A stretch of 5,604 nt of DNA from NCBI GenBank assembly GCA_902492185.1, contig CABUKY010000121.1:1-5604 (forward strand), in the 5' to 3' direction. This DNA comes from an uncultured Collinsella sp. GTDB taxonomy: Bacteria > Actinomycetota > Coriobacteriia > Coriobacteriales > Coriobacteriaceae. Positions 1 to 5,604 of this stretch are shown one piece after another. A program made the position numbers and the translations under genes. The notes under the pieces were generated by a model. The model did no database searches. It was not told where the DNA came from and saw nothing but the letters and a program-made list of their open reading frames with translations. Position 1 is the stretch's first letter, and the number at the start of each line of letters is the position of its first letter.

Positions 1-528
1 ACTCGGCCGTCGGGTCCTCGTGCGGATTGGCAGTATAGAGACCATCGATGTCCGAGAGCGTCACGCACAGATCGGCAGAAACCAGGCAGCTCACAAGCGC
101 CGCCAGTGTGTCGTTGTCACCAAACTTAATCTCATCAACGGTAACGGTATCGTTCTCGTTGACGACCGGCACCACGCCAAGCTCCACGAGGCGCAGCAGG
201 GCGTCGCGCGCGTGCAGGTAAGACGTGCGGCGGGCCGTATCGTGGCGCGTGAGCAGCACGAGCGAGGTGAGCAGGTCGCGCGCATGGAACTCCTCGTCGT
301 AGGCCGACGAGATGATGCACTGACCAGCCGAGGCGCAAGCCTGCAGGCTCGGCAGGTCGCCGACAGGCTTGCGCCCGAGCTCACCACGACCAGACGCCAG
401 CCGAGCTTGCGCAGGGCTGCGGCCTGATCGGCAAGCCCGCCGATAAAGGAGCGGTTGACCTTGCCATCGGCGCCCACAACCGTGGACGAACCGATCTTTA
501 CCACCATCGTTTTATAAGAAGTCGTCAT
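1..528 (-). pseudogene. proB: Glutamate 5-kinase, frameshifted by an internal deletion, 3' end beyond left edge
   Basis: Glutamate 5-kinase is cytosolic and phosphorylates L-glutamate with ATP to glutamyl 5-phosphate, the first step of proline synthesis. Reading from ATG at 528, the N-terminal kinase core is clear: MVVKIGSSTVVG (residues 8-19, with the phosphate-contacting Lys at 11) and VVVSSGA (residues 47-53). After GCA at 370-372 this frame turns into nonsense and stops near 91. From AAG at 368-370 a second frame is open to the left edge and is typical ProB: KPVGDLPSLQACASAGQC, LLTRHDTARR, VVPVVNENDTV, FGDNDTLAALV, LSDIDGLYTANP. The family normally has about 11-12 more residues (an IACG..LG-type stretch) between SSGA and KP, so roughly 34 bases plus the reading frame are missing. 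Glutamate- and phosphate-site motifs (NEND, GDND) survive only in the second frame. The gene lies about 80 bases behind pncB, and its ribosome binding site is weak. An assembly error is the main alternative to a true pseudogene. Identity is certain; disruption is as seen. Confidence 0.85.
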
Positions 529-607
529 ACGTCAAACCAATCAACTGTTCAGCGAACGGCCGAGCTGGCGGCCAAGGAAGCGTGACTCGCCCCTACCGCC
601 CAAGGAA

Positions 608-2113
608 TTAGTGAGCCCAGGGAAAAGCAGAAGCCGCGGCCATGTTCTTGCGCACGAGCTCGTCGCGCACCTGGGCCAGGCCCTGCTCCATGCCCACCAC
701 GTAGGTCTGCGGGTAGAGGAAGCGCTTGAAAGCCGAGTCCAGATGATCGAGTGCCCAAGCACAGCGCTCGCGCGCATCCTCGATGCTCTCACGCGGAGCC
801 ACCGCACCGCCATCGCGCACGATCGGCACCAGCAGCTCGCGATACTCAAGCTCCGACACATCGGTTACCAGGGCGGCATCGTTCACGGCCACGAGGGTAT
901 TGCCGCGCGCGGCGCCCTCCCCCGCCAGATGGTCCTCATCATAGATCATGTCGCAGACCGGGCCGCCAAAGCCATCGTAATAGCGGCGCACACGCTGCAC
1001 ACCCGGAATCGTGCGCTTGTAGGGCTGCTCGGAGAGCTTCACCACCGGCGTCCACGGGTCTGTCTCGTTCGCCCGACGGGCGGAAAGCTTGTACACGCCG
1101 CCCAGCGCCGGCTGATCGTAGCAGGTCGCGAGCTTGGTGCCCACGCCAAAGCTGTCGATGGGTGCGCCCTGGTCGAGCAGCGACTGGATCGTGTACTCGT
1201 CCAGGTCGTTAGACACCGAGATCCCCACATAAGGCAGGCCCTCGGCATCAAAACGACCACGGACATACTTGGAGAGCTTGGCGAGGTCGCCCGAGTCAAT
1301 GCGAATCGCCGACAGGCGCTCGCCCGCCGCCTCCATCTCCTTGGCAACCGTAATGGCATGCTCGCAGCCCTCGCGCACGTCATAGGTGTCGATGAGCAGC
1401 GTGCAGTTCTTAGGGCTCGACTTGGCAAAGGCGCGGAAGGCCTCGAGCTCGGAATCGAAGCTCATCACCCAGCTGTGCGCGTGGGTGCCAAAGACGGGGA
1501 TGCCGTAACGGCGCCCGGCAAGCACGTTAGACGTGGACGAGCAGCCGGCAACGTAGCTCGCGCGGGCGACGGCCAGACCGCCATCGGGACCCTGGGCGCG
1601 GCGCAGGCCAAACTCGGCGACAGGACGGCCATCCGCCGCCAACACCACGCGTGCCGTCTTGGTGGCGACGAGCGTCTGGAAGCCGACGATGTTGAGCAGC
1701 GCCGTCTCGAGCAGCTGGCACTCCAGCGCCGGACCGGTGACGCGCACCATGGGCTCGCGCGGAAAAACAAGCTCGCCCTCGGGCACGGCGTCAATGTTCA
1801 CGTGCGCGTGGAAGTTGCGCAGATAGTCGAGGAATGCGGGTTTAAACATCGCACCGCCGGCGGGAGCCTGAAGCGAGGCGAGGTACTCGATGTCCTCAGG
1901 CGTAAAGCGCAGATTCTCGACCAGCTCGGGGAGCTCGGCGGTACCGCACATGACGGCGTACGCGCTGCCAAACGGATGGTCACGGTAAAACGCGGTAAAA
2001 CAACCCTGCTCATTGGCCTTGCCGCTCTCCCACAGGCCCTGGGCCATAGTGAGCTCGTACAGATCGGTGAGCATTGCAATGTCGGTGGGATGCGAGATGT
2101 CGGTCAAAGCCAT
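608..2113 (-). CDS. pncB: Nicotinate phosphoribosyltransferase (NAPRTase)
   Basis: This 501-residue cytosolic enzyme converts nicotinate, PRPP and ATP to nicotinate mononucleotide, PPi, ADP and Pi, the entry step of Preiss-Handler NAD salvage. The sequence reads as a complete bacterial NAPRTase of normal length. The N-terminal TDLYELTMAQ signature is at residues 16-25. FGLRRAQGPDGG lies at 168-179 and SSTSNV at 192-197. GTHAHSW is at 209-215, whose second His (213) corresponds to the histidine phosphorylated during ATP-driven catalysis in this family. RIDSGDL is at 271-277 and FGVGTKL at 322-328, the phosphate-binding face of the type II PRTase barrel. The ATG at 2113 is chosen because a GAAAGG Shine-Dalgarno sits 7 bases upstream and the TDLYELT motif starts 15 residues in. 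It lies 84 bases behind the small membrane-protein gene and about 80 ahead of proB, same strand. No frameshift is seen. Very sure of family; the organism's substrate preference for nicotinate over nicotinamide is inferred from family. Confidence 0.96.
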   Translation of the reverse strand: MALTDISHPTDIAMLTDLYELTMAQGLWESGKANEQGCFTAFYRDHPFGSAYAVMCGTAELPELVENLRFTPEDIEYLASLQAPAGGAMFKPAFLDYLRNFHAHVNIDAVPEGELVFPREPMVRVTGPALECQLLETALLNIVGFQTLVATKTARVVLAADGRPVAEFGLRRAQGPDGGLAVARASYVAGCSSTSNVLAGRRYGIPVFGTHAHSWVMSFDSELEAFRAFAKSSPKNCTLLIDTYDVREGCEHAITVAKEMEAAGERLSAIRIDSGDLAKLSKYVRGRFDAEGLPYVGISVSNDLDEYTIQSLLDQGAPIDSFGVGTKLATCYDQPALGGVYKLSARRANETDPWTPVVKLSEQPYKRTIPGVQRVRRYYDGFGGPVCDMIYDEDHLAGEGAARGNTLVAVNDAALVTDVSELEYRELLVPIVRDGGAVAPRESIEDARERCAWALDHLDSAFKRFLYPQTYVVGMEQGLAQVRDELVRKNMAAASAFPWAH

Positions 2114-2120
2114 GGGGCGA

Positions 2121-2126
2121 CCTTTC
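2121..2126 (-). promoter_or_regulatory. Ribosome binding site of pncB
   Basis: On the minus strand GAAAGG precedes the ATG at 2113 with a 7-base spacer. It supports that start codon. Confidence 0.75.
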
Positions 2127-2197
2127 GGATGTGTGGTACAGAATTTGAGGGTTAGACGAGAGCAGAGGATGCGGACATGACGCCCGATGTAAATCGG

Positions 2198-2656
2198 TTA
2201 GAGCAGGCCCATGCTGGTCAGGATCGTGTAGCCCATAAAGATGACAAACGCGATGAGGGCAAGGACAATGATGATTTTTTGAGCCGGCGCCATGCCAGGG
2301 ATCTCGTTCTCGCCCGTAGGTTCCTTGGAGGTAACCATGCGCTGGGCAAAGGTCATCTCGTCACGGCTCAGCTTGGGCTCGACGGACTTGGGACGAGCGG
2401 CCTTTTTAGGCTGAGGTTTGGGCGCGGCAGGTGCAGGCTTCGCAGCAGCGGGCTTGGGAGCGGGCGCGGGCGCCGATGCGGATGCGGCGTTCGCGGCGGC
2501 CTCCTCGGCCTTCGTACGCTCGGCACGCAGGGCAGCCAGCTCCTCGCGCTCGCGACGGGCCTCTTCCCGAGCCTCGCGGCGGGCCTTCTCAGCGCGGAGC
2601 TCTTCCAACTCAGCGCGCTCCTCGTCGGACAATGGTTGGGACTCAAGCTCGGCCAT
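2198..2656 (-). CDS. Unrecognised tail-anchored coiled-coil membrane protein
   Basis: I do not recognise this 152-residue protein and assign no function. Three zones are visible. Residues 6-55 are almost entirely Glu, Arg, Ala, Lys and Leu (for example EERAELEELRAEK), which predicts a charged coiled coil or single long helix. Residues 56-95 are Ala/Pro/Lys-rich (PAPAPKPAAAKPAP, PKKAARPK), a flexible extended linker. Residues 97-125 (LSRDEMTFAQRMVTSKEP and following) are a normal mixed-composition stretch. A single hydrophobic span, IIIVLALIAFVIFMGYTIL (about 128-146), ends the protein with only a handful of residues after it. There is no signal peptide, so the likely topology is a cytosolic N-terminus anchored by its tail. 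The ATG at 2656 is preferred to an in-frame GTG at 2692, because the GTG lies in the loop of the tRNA terminator while the ATG has an AAAGGG site 7 bases upstream. It could be a scaffold or an envelope-associated protein; that is speculation. Confidence 0.8.
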   Translation of the reverse strand: MAELESQPLSDEERAELEELRAEKARREAREEARREREELAALRAERTKAEEAAANAASASAPAPAPKPAAAKPAPAAPKPQPKKAARPKSVEPKLSRDEMTFAQRMVTSKEPTGENEIPGMAPAQKIIIVLALIAFVIFMGYTILTSMGLL

Positions 2657-2663
2657 GGTAAAG

Positions 2664-2669
2664 CCCTTT
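2664..2669 (-). promoter_or_regulatory. Ribosome binding site that fixes the start of the small membrane protein
   Basis: The minus strand reads AAAGGG, then a 7-base spacer, then ATG at 2656. It lies just after the terminator U-run, and it decides for this ATG over the GTG 12 codons upstream at 2692. Confidence 0.75.
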
Positions 2670-2674
2670 CTTTT

Positions 2675-2706
2675 AAAAAAAGCCGCCGACACAATGTCAG
2701 CGGCTT
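2675..2706 (-). terminator. Intrinsic terminator of the tRNA-Ala gene
   Basis: On the minus strand a 12-bp stem (arms 2706-2695 and 2691-2680, core AGCCGCTGACA / TGTCGGCGGCT, one G-U pair) closes a 3-base TTG loop and runs straight into a T tract ending at 2675. This is the textbook rho-independent form. It begins 15 bases behind the tRNA 3' end, so it should end the tRNA transcript. On the plus strand the stem carries a C/A mismatch and there is no T tract, so it works in one direction. Confidence 0.9.
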
Positions 2707-2720
2707 ATCAAATCCAAGGG

Positions 2721-2793
2721 TGGAGACGAAGGGAGTCGAACCCTCGGCCTCTGCCATGCGACGGCAGCGCTCTCCCAACTGAGCTACGTCCCC
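2721..2793 (-). tRNA. tRNA-Ala (anticodon CGC)
   Basis: A complete 73-base cloverleaf is visible: a 7-bp acceptor stem (GGGGACG / CGTCTCC), D stem GCTC/GAGC with an 8-base loop, anticodon stem CTGCC/GGCAG with loop GTCGCAT, 5-base variable loop AGGCC, and T stem GAGGG/CCCTT around loop TTCGACT. The anticodon is CGC, which reads GCG alanine codons. The third acceptor pair is G3-U70, the classic alanine identity element, and the discriminator base is A73, so charging with alanine is well supported. CCA is not encoded: the base after A73 starts CCC, so the tail must be added by the CCA-adding enzyme. Position 32 is G where a pyrimidine is usual in most tRNAs, so G32-U38 could close the anticodon loop further. 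It has its own promoter and terminator. Confidence 0.96.
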
Positions 2794-2806
2794 AGGACAA
2801 GTTGAT

Positions 2807-2834
2807 ATTTTACCTACGGCTCGCCAACTGTCAA
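2807..2834 (-). promoter_or_regulatory. Sigma70-type promoter of tRNA-Ala
   Basis: On the minus strand a perfect -35 TTGACA (2834-2829) is followed by a 16-base spacer and TAAAAT (2812-2807, five of six consensus bases). The first tRNA base, at 2793, is 14 bases past the -10, which leaves a leader of about 5-7 bases for 5' trimming by RNase P. This is the only convincing promoter I see in the window. It probably also supplies any read-through transcript for the small membrane-protein gene. Confidence 0.8.
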
Positions 2835-2898
2835 CGCCCAATAACCAGTCTTTTTGGGACGCGGCTATTTTGGCAACTTTTCGAACAGGCGATCCTCT

Positions 2899-2935
2899 CG
2901 ATGATTTTTTAATCCCCGTCCCAGAAAAATCATCG
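2899..2935. repeat. 11-bp inverted repeat between addA and tRNA-Ala
   Basis: CGATGATTTTT (2899-2909) and AAAAATCATCG (2925-2935) are perfect inverted copies around a 15-base C-rich loop. The T and A runs lie inside the stem, so neither strand gives a standard terminator with a free U-run after the hairpin. It may be part of a composite transcription end for addA, in tandem with the hairpin at 2945-2976. No function is assigned. Confidence 0.6.
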
Positions 2936-2944
2936 CTATTGCAG

Positions 2945-2976
2945 TTGCGGTGGAATCGAAAAGGATTCCACCGCAA
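2945..2976 (-). terminator. Strong hairpin behind addA, probable transcript end
   Basis: A perfect 13-bp stem (TTGCGGTGGAATC / GATTCCACCGCAA) with a 6-base loop starts 12 bases past the addA stop codon. The nearest T run on the minus strand (2929-2925) begins only after a 15-base gap, so it is not a canonical intrinsic terminator. It could still stop polymerase together with the next inverted repeat, or protect the 3' end of the addA message from exonucleases. Confidence 0.55.
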
Positions 2977-2988
2977 GTTATCTGAGGA

Positions 2989-5604
2989 CTAGAAGTTGTA
3001 GGTGACTACTTGGGGCTCGGCGGGATTGACGAAGAGAGTCGGATCGGCCTGCTCCACGCGGACGAACTTGACGGTCACAGCCTCAAAGCCCGCCTTGCTC
3101 AGAACATCAGCGTAGACGCGCGCCTGCAGGGCGTGCTTCTCCTGCAGCTGGTCCGGCGTCTCGTCCGGCGTGCCGCCCGTCTTATAGTCGATGACCAGCG
3201 CGCGTGACGAATCCGCCGGGTTCGTCGCCAGTGCATCGATGGCGCCTTCGGCATATGCGCCGTAGCGAGCGATGTCCTCGTCCTCGCAGCCCAGCGAAAA
3301 GAACGGCACCTCGGCGCGAACGCACGGCCACGCGAGCAGGTCGGCACGAACCGACGACTTGAGCCAGCGCTCCAGAGCGACATCGAAGCGCTCGCGCTGT
3401 TCTGGCGTCAGGTGCCACAGGCGAGCCAGGGCGTCGGCACGCTCAGCGGGCAGCGCATCGGCACCCATCTCGATGAGCCACTGGCAGGCGGCGTGGAAGG
3501 CCGAGCCCAGCGCCATGGGATTGCCGGCGGGCTCGACAGCAGCCACGTCTGCATCCGTCATCTCCGAGCCATCCGACTCTGCATCATCGCCGGACTCGTC
3601 CATGGGCACACGCGCCTCGGCGGCACGGTCTTCTGTCTCGGCATGGAGCGCCGCAGCGATTGACGAGTAGCTATACGAGTCACGCACCGGAAACGGACAG
3701 ATGCCCATGCGCACGCCCACCGCCTGGGGATACACGAGCTCAAACGCATCGGGCTCGGGGTCGGCAGGACCGGGGACGATTGTACTGGCCGAATCGTCGG
3801 CAGCATCTGCATCGGCATCGCCACGAACAAGCCTGCCCTCGGCATCCAGCGAAGCGTTGGCCTCAAACGCCTGCTCGCCAAACGTAAAGTCTGCTAGCGA
3901 TATGAGCTCGTAGTCGCCCGGCTGGGAGTTGTCGAACACCAGGCGGTCGGCATCGAGCTGCGGCATGTCCAGAGCGTCCGTCGGCAAAATACGGCGCAGC
4001 ACGTCGTAGGTCAGATCGGTCTCGACATCGAAGGTCGGCGCCGTCACCTTGCCACGGCTCACGCCGGCATCCATCGCCAAGATCACCAGCTCGCGCGCAC
4101 GCGTCATGGCAACATAGAGCAAGCGGGCCCGTTCCTCGAGCGAAAGCTGCAGGTCGGCGTTGCGCAGGCGAGCAAATGCCTCGGCGGGAGAACCCGTCGC
4201 ACAGACGTCCTCCATGAGCTCCGGCGGCAGCCACAGCGACGTGCCCTTGCCCTTAAACGCGTGCTCAAACTGCTTTTTGACGTCGTCGCCCTTCACAAAG
4301 GTACCGTCGGCAAGCTTAACGCCGTCGAAGCGTGCCGGCAGTGCCACGACCTGCGCTCCGCCCTCGACGCGACCCATCTGTGCCGCACCCGAGGACTTAC
4401 GCACGCCAAAGCACTCGGCGACCGCCACGACCGGATATTCCAGACCCTTGGAGGCATGCACCGTCATGATGCGCACCGCGCCGTCGCCTTCCTCGTTGAG
4501 GGCACCCGGGGCTTCCTTGCCCGCCAAGAAGCGGTCGAAGGCAAGCGCGATGGAACGCGGCGAGTTGCCGAACTCGGCCTCAGCCTCAGCCACGGCGTCG
4601 AGCGCCTTGAGCACGTTGGCGGCAATGGCCTTGCCCTCGGGACCACGCTGTCCCAGACGCACAAACCAGCCGGAGGCGTTGACCACGTCGCGCGCGATGG
4701 CGGCGAACGAATCGCGGCCCACGCGACGAAGCGCATACCGCAGCACCTCGCGGGCGCGCGTCACAAGCGGCAAGTCTTGCAAACCCGGCACGTCGAAATC
4801 GCTCATGATGCCCATGTCGATATTCCGGCGCGAGGTCTCCCCTGTCTCGCTATCGAGCTTGGTCGCCAGCGCCAGGAACTCCTGGGCACCGAGCGCAAAC
4901 ATCGGCGAGGCGAGCAGTGGCATAAGGCCCTGCGCCGTATCGGCCGGATTGGCGAGCGCGCAGACCAGGGCACGCACCGTCTGCACCTCCGCTGCCTGGG
5001 CAAAGACCGAGCCGCCTGCGATCACGCAGTCGAGCCCCTGATCGCGGAAGGCCTGGGCGTAGACGTCGGCGTTGGTCATGCGGCCCAGTAGCAGTACCAT
5101 GCCGCCCTGGGGCTGGCCGGCATCGGCAAGCGCGCGGAATCGCTCGGCGATCGCGCGGGCCTTGGCCTGCGTGCGCTCCTGCGTACTGCCGCCGGCAACA
5201 AAGAGGGCCTGGCGACGCGAAGCGTCTGCCACCAGCGTGTCCTTGCGGCCGTCGCTCGCCTCAAGATCCAAAAAGCCCTGCATCAGGCCGCCGTCATCGC
5301 CGTCGAAGACGCGTGCCACGTAACGCAGCACCTCGTCATGGCTGCGGAAGTTGCGCACGAGTTTGACGAGCTCGCCGGCAGGGGCATCGGCCACGGCAGT
5401 CGCCTCGGGCGCGGCAGACGAGCCCACCTTGCGCTCCTGACGACGGAACACCTCGACCTCGGCGCCACGGAAGCGGTAGATCGACTGCTGCGCATCGCCC
5501 ACGGTGCACAACGCGCGCTCCCCCGCGCCCGTCAGATAGCGAATCAAATCGACCTGCATCTGGTCGGTGTCCTGGAACTCGTCGATCATGACCATCTTAA
5601 AGCG
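2989..5604 (-). CDS. addA: AddA-type ATP-dependent helicase/nuclease subunit, N-terminus beyond right edge
   Basis: AddA with AddB resects double-strand DNA ends for RecA-dependent repair, doing in these bacteria the job of RecBCD. The frame is open to the right edge, leaving 871 visible residues of a protein usually about 1,200 long. The Walker A motif is therefore not seen. UvrD-superfamily 1 helicase motifs run in order: DEFQDTD (8-14, motif II), VGDAQQSIYRFRGAE (35-49, III), LVRNFRSH (82-89, IV), VRIMTVHASKGLEYP (377-391, V) and EERARLLYVAMTRAREL (490-506, VI). An acidic low-complexity linker (about 585-695) follows. A RecB-type nuclease domain ends the protein: GSAFH (His 704), EVPFF (765-769), GAID (Asp 790), VIDYKTG (Asp 806, Lys 808) and QARVY (827-831). 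All metal-site residues are present, so it should be an active nuclease. The combination of helicase and C-terminal nuclease favours AddA/RexA over UvrD or PcrA, but RecB of a RecBCD system is not formally excluded. addB would be expected upstream, outside the window. Confidence 0.92.
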   Translation of the reverse strand, partial: RFKMVMIDEFQDTDQMQVDLIRYLTGAGERALCTVGDAQQSIYRFRGAEVEVFRRQERKVGSSAAPEATAVADAPAGELVKLVRNFRSHDEVLRYVARVFDGDDGGLMQGFLDLEASDGRKDTLVADASRRQALFVAGGSTQERTQAKARAIAERFRALADAGQPQGGMVLLLGRMTNADVYAQAFRDQGLDCVIAGGSVFAQAAEVQTVRALVCALANPADTAQGLMPLLASPMFALGAQEFLALATKLDSETGETSRRNIDMGIMSDFDVPGLQDLPLVTRAREVLRYALRRVGRDSFAAIARDVVNASGWFVRLGQRGPEGKAIAANVLKALDAVAEAEAEFGNSPRSIALAFDRFLAGKEAPGALNEEGDGAVRIMTVHASKGLEYPVVAVAECFGVRKSSGAAQMGRVEGGAQVVALPARFDGVKLADGTFVKGDDVKKQFEHAFKGKGTSLWLPPELMEDVCATGSPAEAFARLRNADLQLSLEERARLLYVAMTRARELVILAMDAGVSRGKVTAPTFDVETDLTYDVLRRILPTDALDMPQLDADRLVFDNSQPGDYELISLADFTFGEQAFEANASLDAEGRLVRGDADADAADDSASTIVPGPADPEPDAFELVYPQAVGVRMGICPFPVRDSYSYSSIAAALHAETEDRAAEARVPMDESGDDAESDGSEMTDADVAAVEPAGNPMALGSAFHAACQWLIEMGADALPAERADALARLWHLTPEQRERFDVALERWLKSSVRADLLAWPCVRAEVPFFSLGCEDEDIARYGAYAEGAIDALATNPADSSRALVIDYKTGGTPDETPDQLQEKHALQARVYADVLSKAGFEAVTVKFVRVEQADPTLFVNPAEPQVVTYNF

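Noticed and set aside
362..378. Programmed ribosomal frameshift in proB
   Set aside because: There is no slippery heptamer at the junction, and a frameshift would not restore the missing conserved residues.
558..573. Hairpin GGCCG/CGGCC between pncB and proB as a terminator
   Set aside because: The stem is only 5 bp and no T run follows on either strand.
572..607. Two direct copies of CCAAGGAA in the pncB-proB gap
   Set aside because: Eight bases repeated once in a short gap can arise by chance, and there is no mobile-element context.
611..2155. Plus-strand open frame of 514 codons opposite pncB
   Set aside because: It mirrors a complete, well-conserved pncB, and its product is His/Arg/Ala-rich with no recognisable domain. 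Long antisense frames are common opposite GC-rich genes.
2168..2195. TTTACA as a -35 element for a pncB promoter
   Set aside because: No acceptable -10 lies at 16-18 bases; the sequence there is ATCCTC.
2184..2197. CCGAT/ATCGG inverted repeat just behind the stop of the small membrane-protein gene
   Set aside because: A 5-bp stem with a 4-base loop and no T run is too weak to call a terminator.
2657..2692. GTG at 2692 as an alternative start giving 12 extra residues for the small membrane protein
   Set aside because: It falls in the terminator hairpin loop, has no ribosome binding site, and the added residues are mostly the translated U-run.
2177..2782. Plus-strand open frame running over the small membrane-protein gene and into the tRNA
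   Set aside because: It overlaps a tRNA and a terminator, and its product (Gly/Leu/Arg-rich) mirrors the coiled-coil and Ala/Pro codons of the minus-strand gene.
4160..5041. Plus-strand open frame of 293 codons opposite addA
   Set aside because: The minus strand carries conserved helicase motifs throughout. The plus product is low-complexity Ser/Ala/Arg without motifs.

Overview
The window looks like an ordinary chromosomal segment of a GC-rich bacterium. It carries four protein genes and one tRNA gene, all on the minus strand. I found no mobile element, CRISPR array, phage gene or convincing plus-strand gene. The GC-rich third codon positions, the AddA-type recombination helicase-nuclease, the NAPRTase/ProB sequence style and the alanine tRNA fit an actinobacterium of the class Coriobacteriia, with Collinsella or a relative most likely. 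That assignment rests on sequence style recalled from those groups and not on a search, so treat it as moderate.

Layout in transcription order, from the right edge to the left:
(1) 5604-2989 is the C-terminal part of AddA, the helicase and nuclease subunit of the AddAB recombination complex. Its N-terminus lies beyond the right edge.
(2) About 195 bases follow without a gene. They hold a 13-bp hairpin close behind the addA stop, an 11-bp inverted repeat, and a good sigma70-type promoter.
(3) 2793-2721 is tRNA-Ala with anticodon CGC. It has a strong intrinsic terminator at 2675-2706.
(4) 2656-2198 encodes an unrecognised 152-residue protein with a coiled coil, a Pro/Ala/Lys-rich linker and one C-terminal membrane segment. 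It starts only 18 bases after the terminator U-run.
(5) 2113-608 is nicotinate phosphoribosyltransferase (Preiss-Handler NAD salvage), intact.
(6) 528-1 is glutamate 5-kinase (proline biosynthesis), cut by the left edge. It is broken by an internal deletion and frameshift near position 370.

The genes do not form one obvious pathway: DNA repair, translation, an unknown membrane protein, NAD salvage and proline synthesis sit head-to-tail. The pncB-proB gap is about 80 bases and the gap from the small membrane protein to pncB is about 84 bases. Neither has a convincing terminator or promoter, so the last three genes may share transcripts. The points most worth a second look are the disrupted proB, the small tail-anchored protein, the terminator placed directly ahead of its ribosome binding site, and the paired hairpins behind addA. 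I do not see evidence for a previously undescribed system here.
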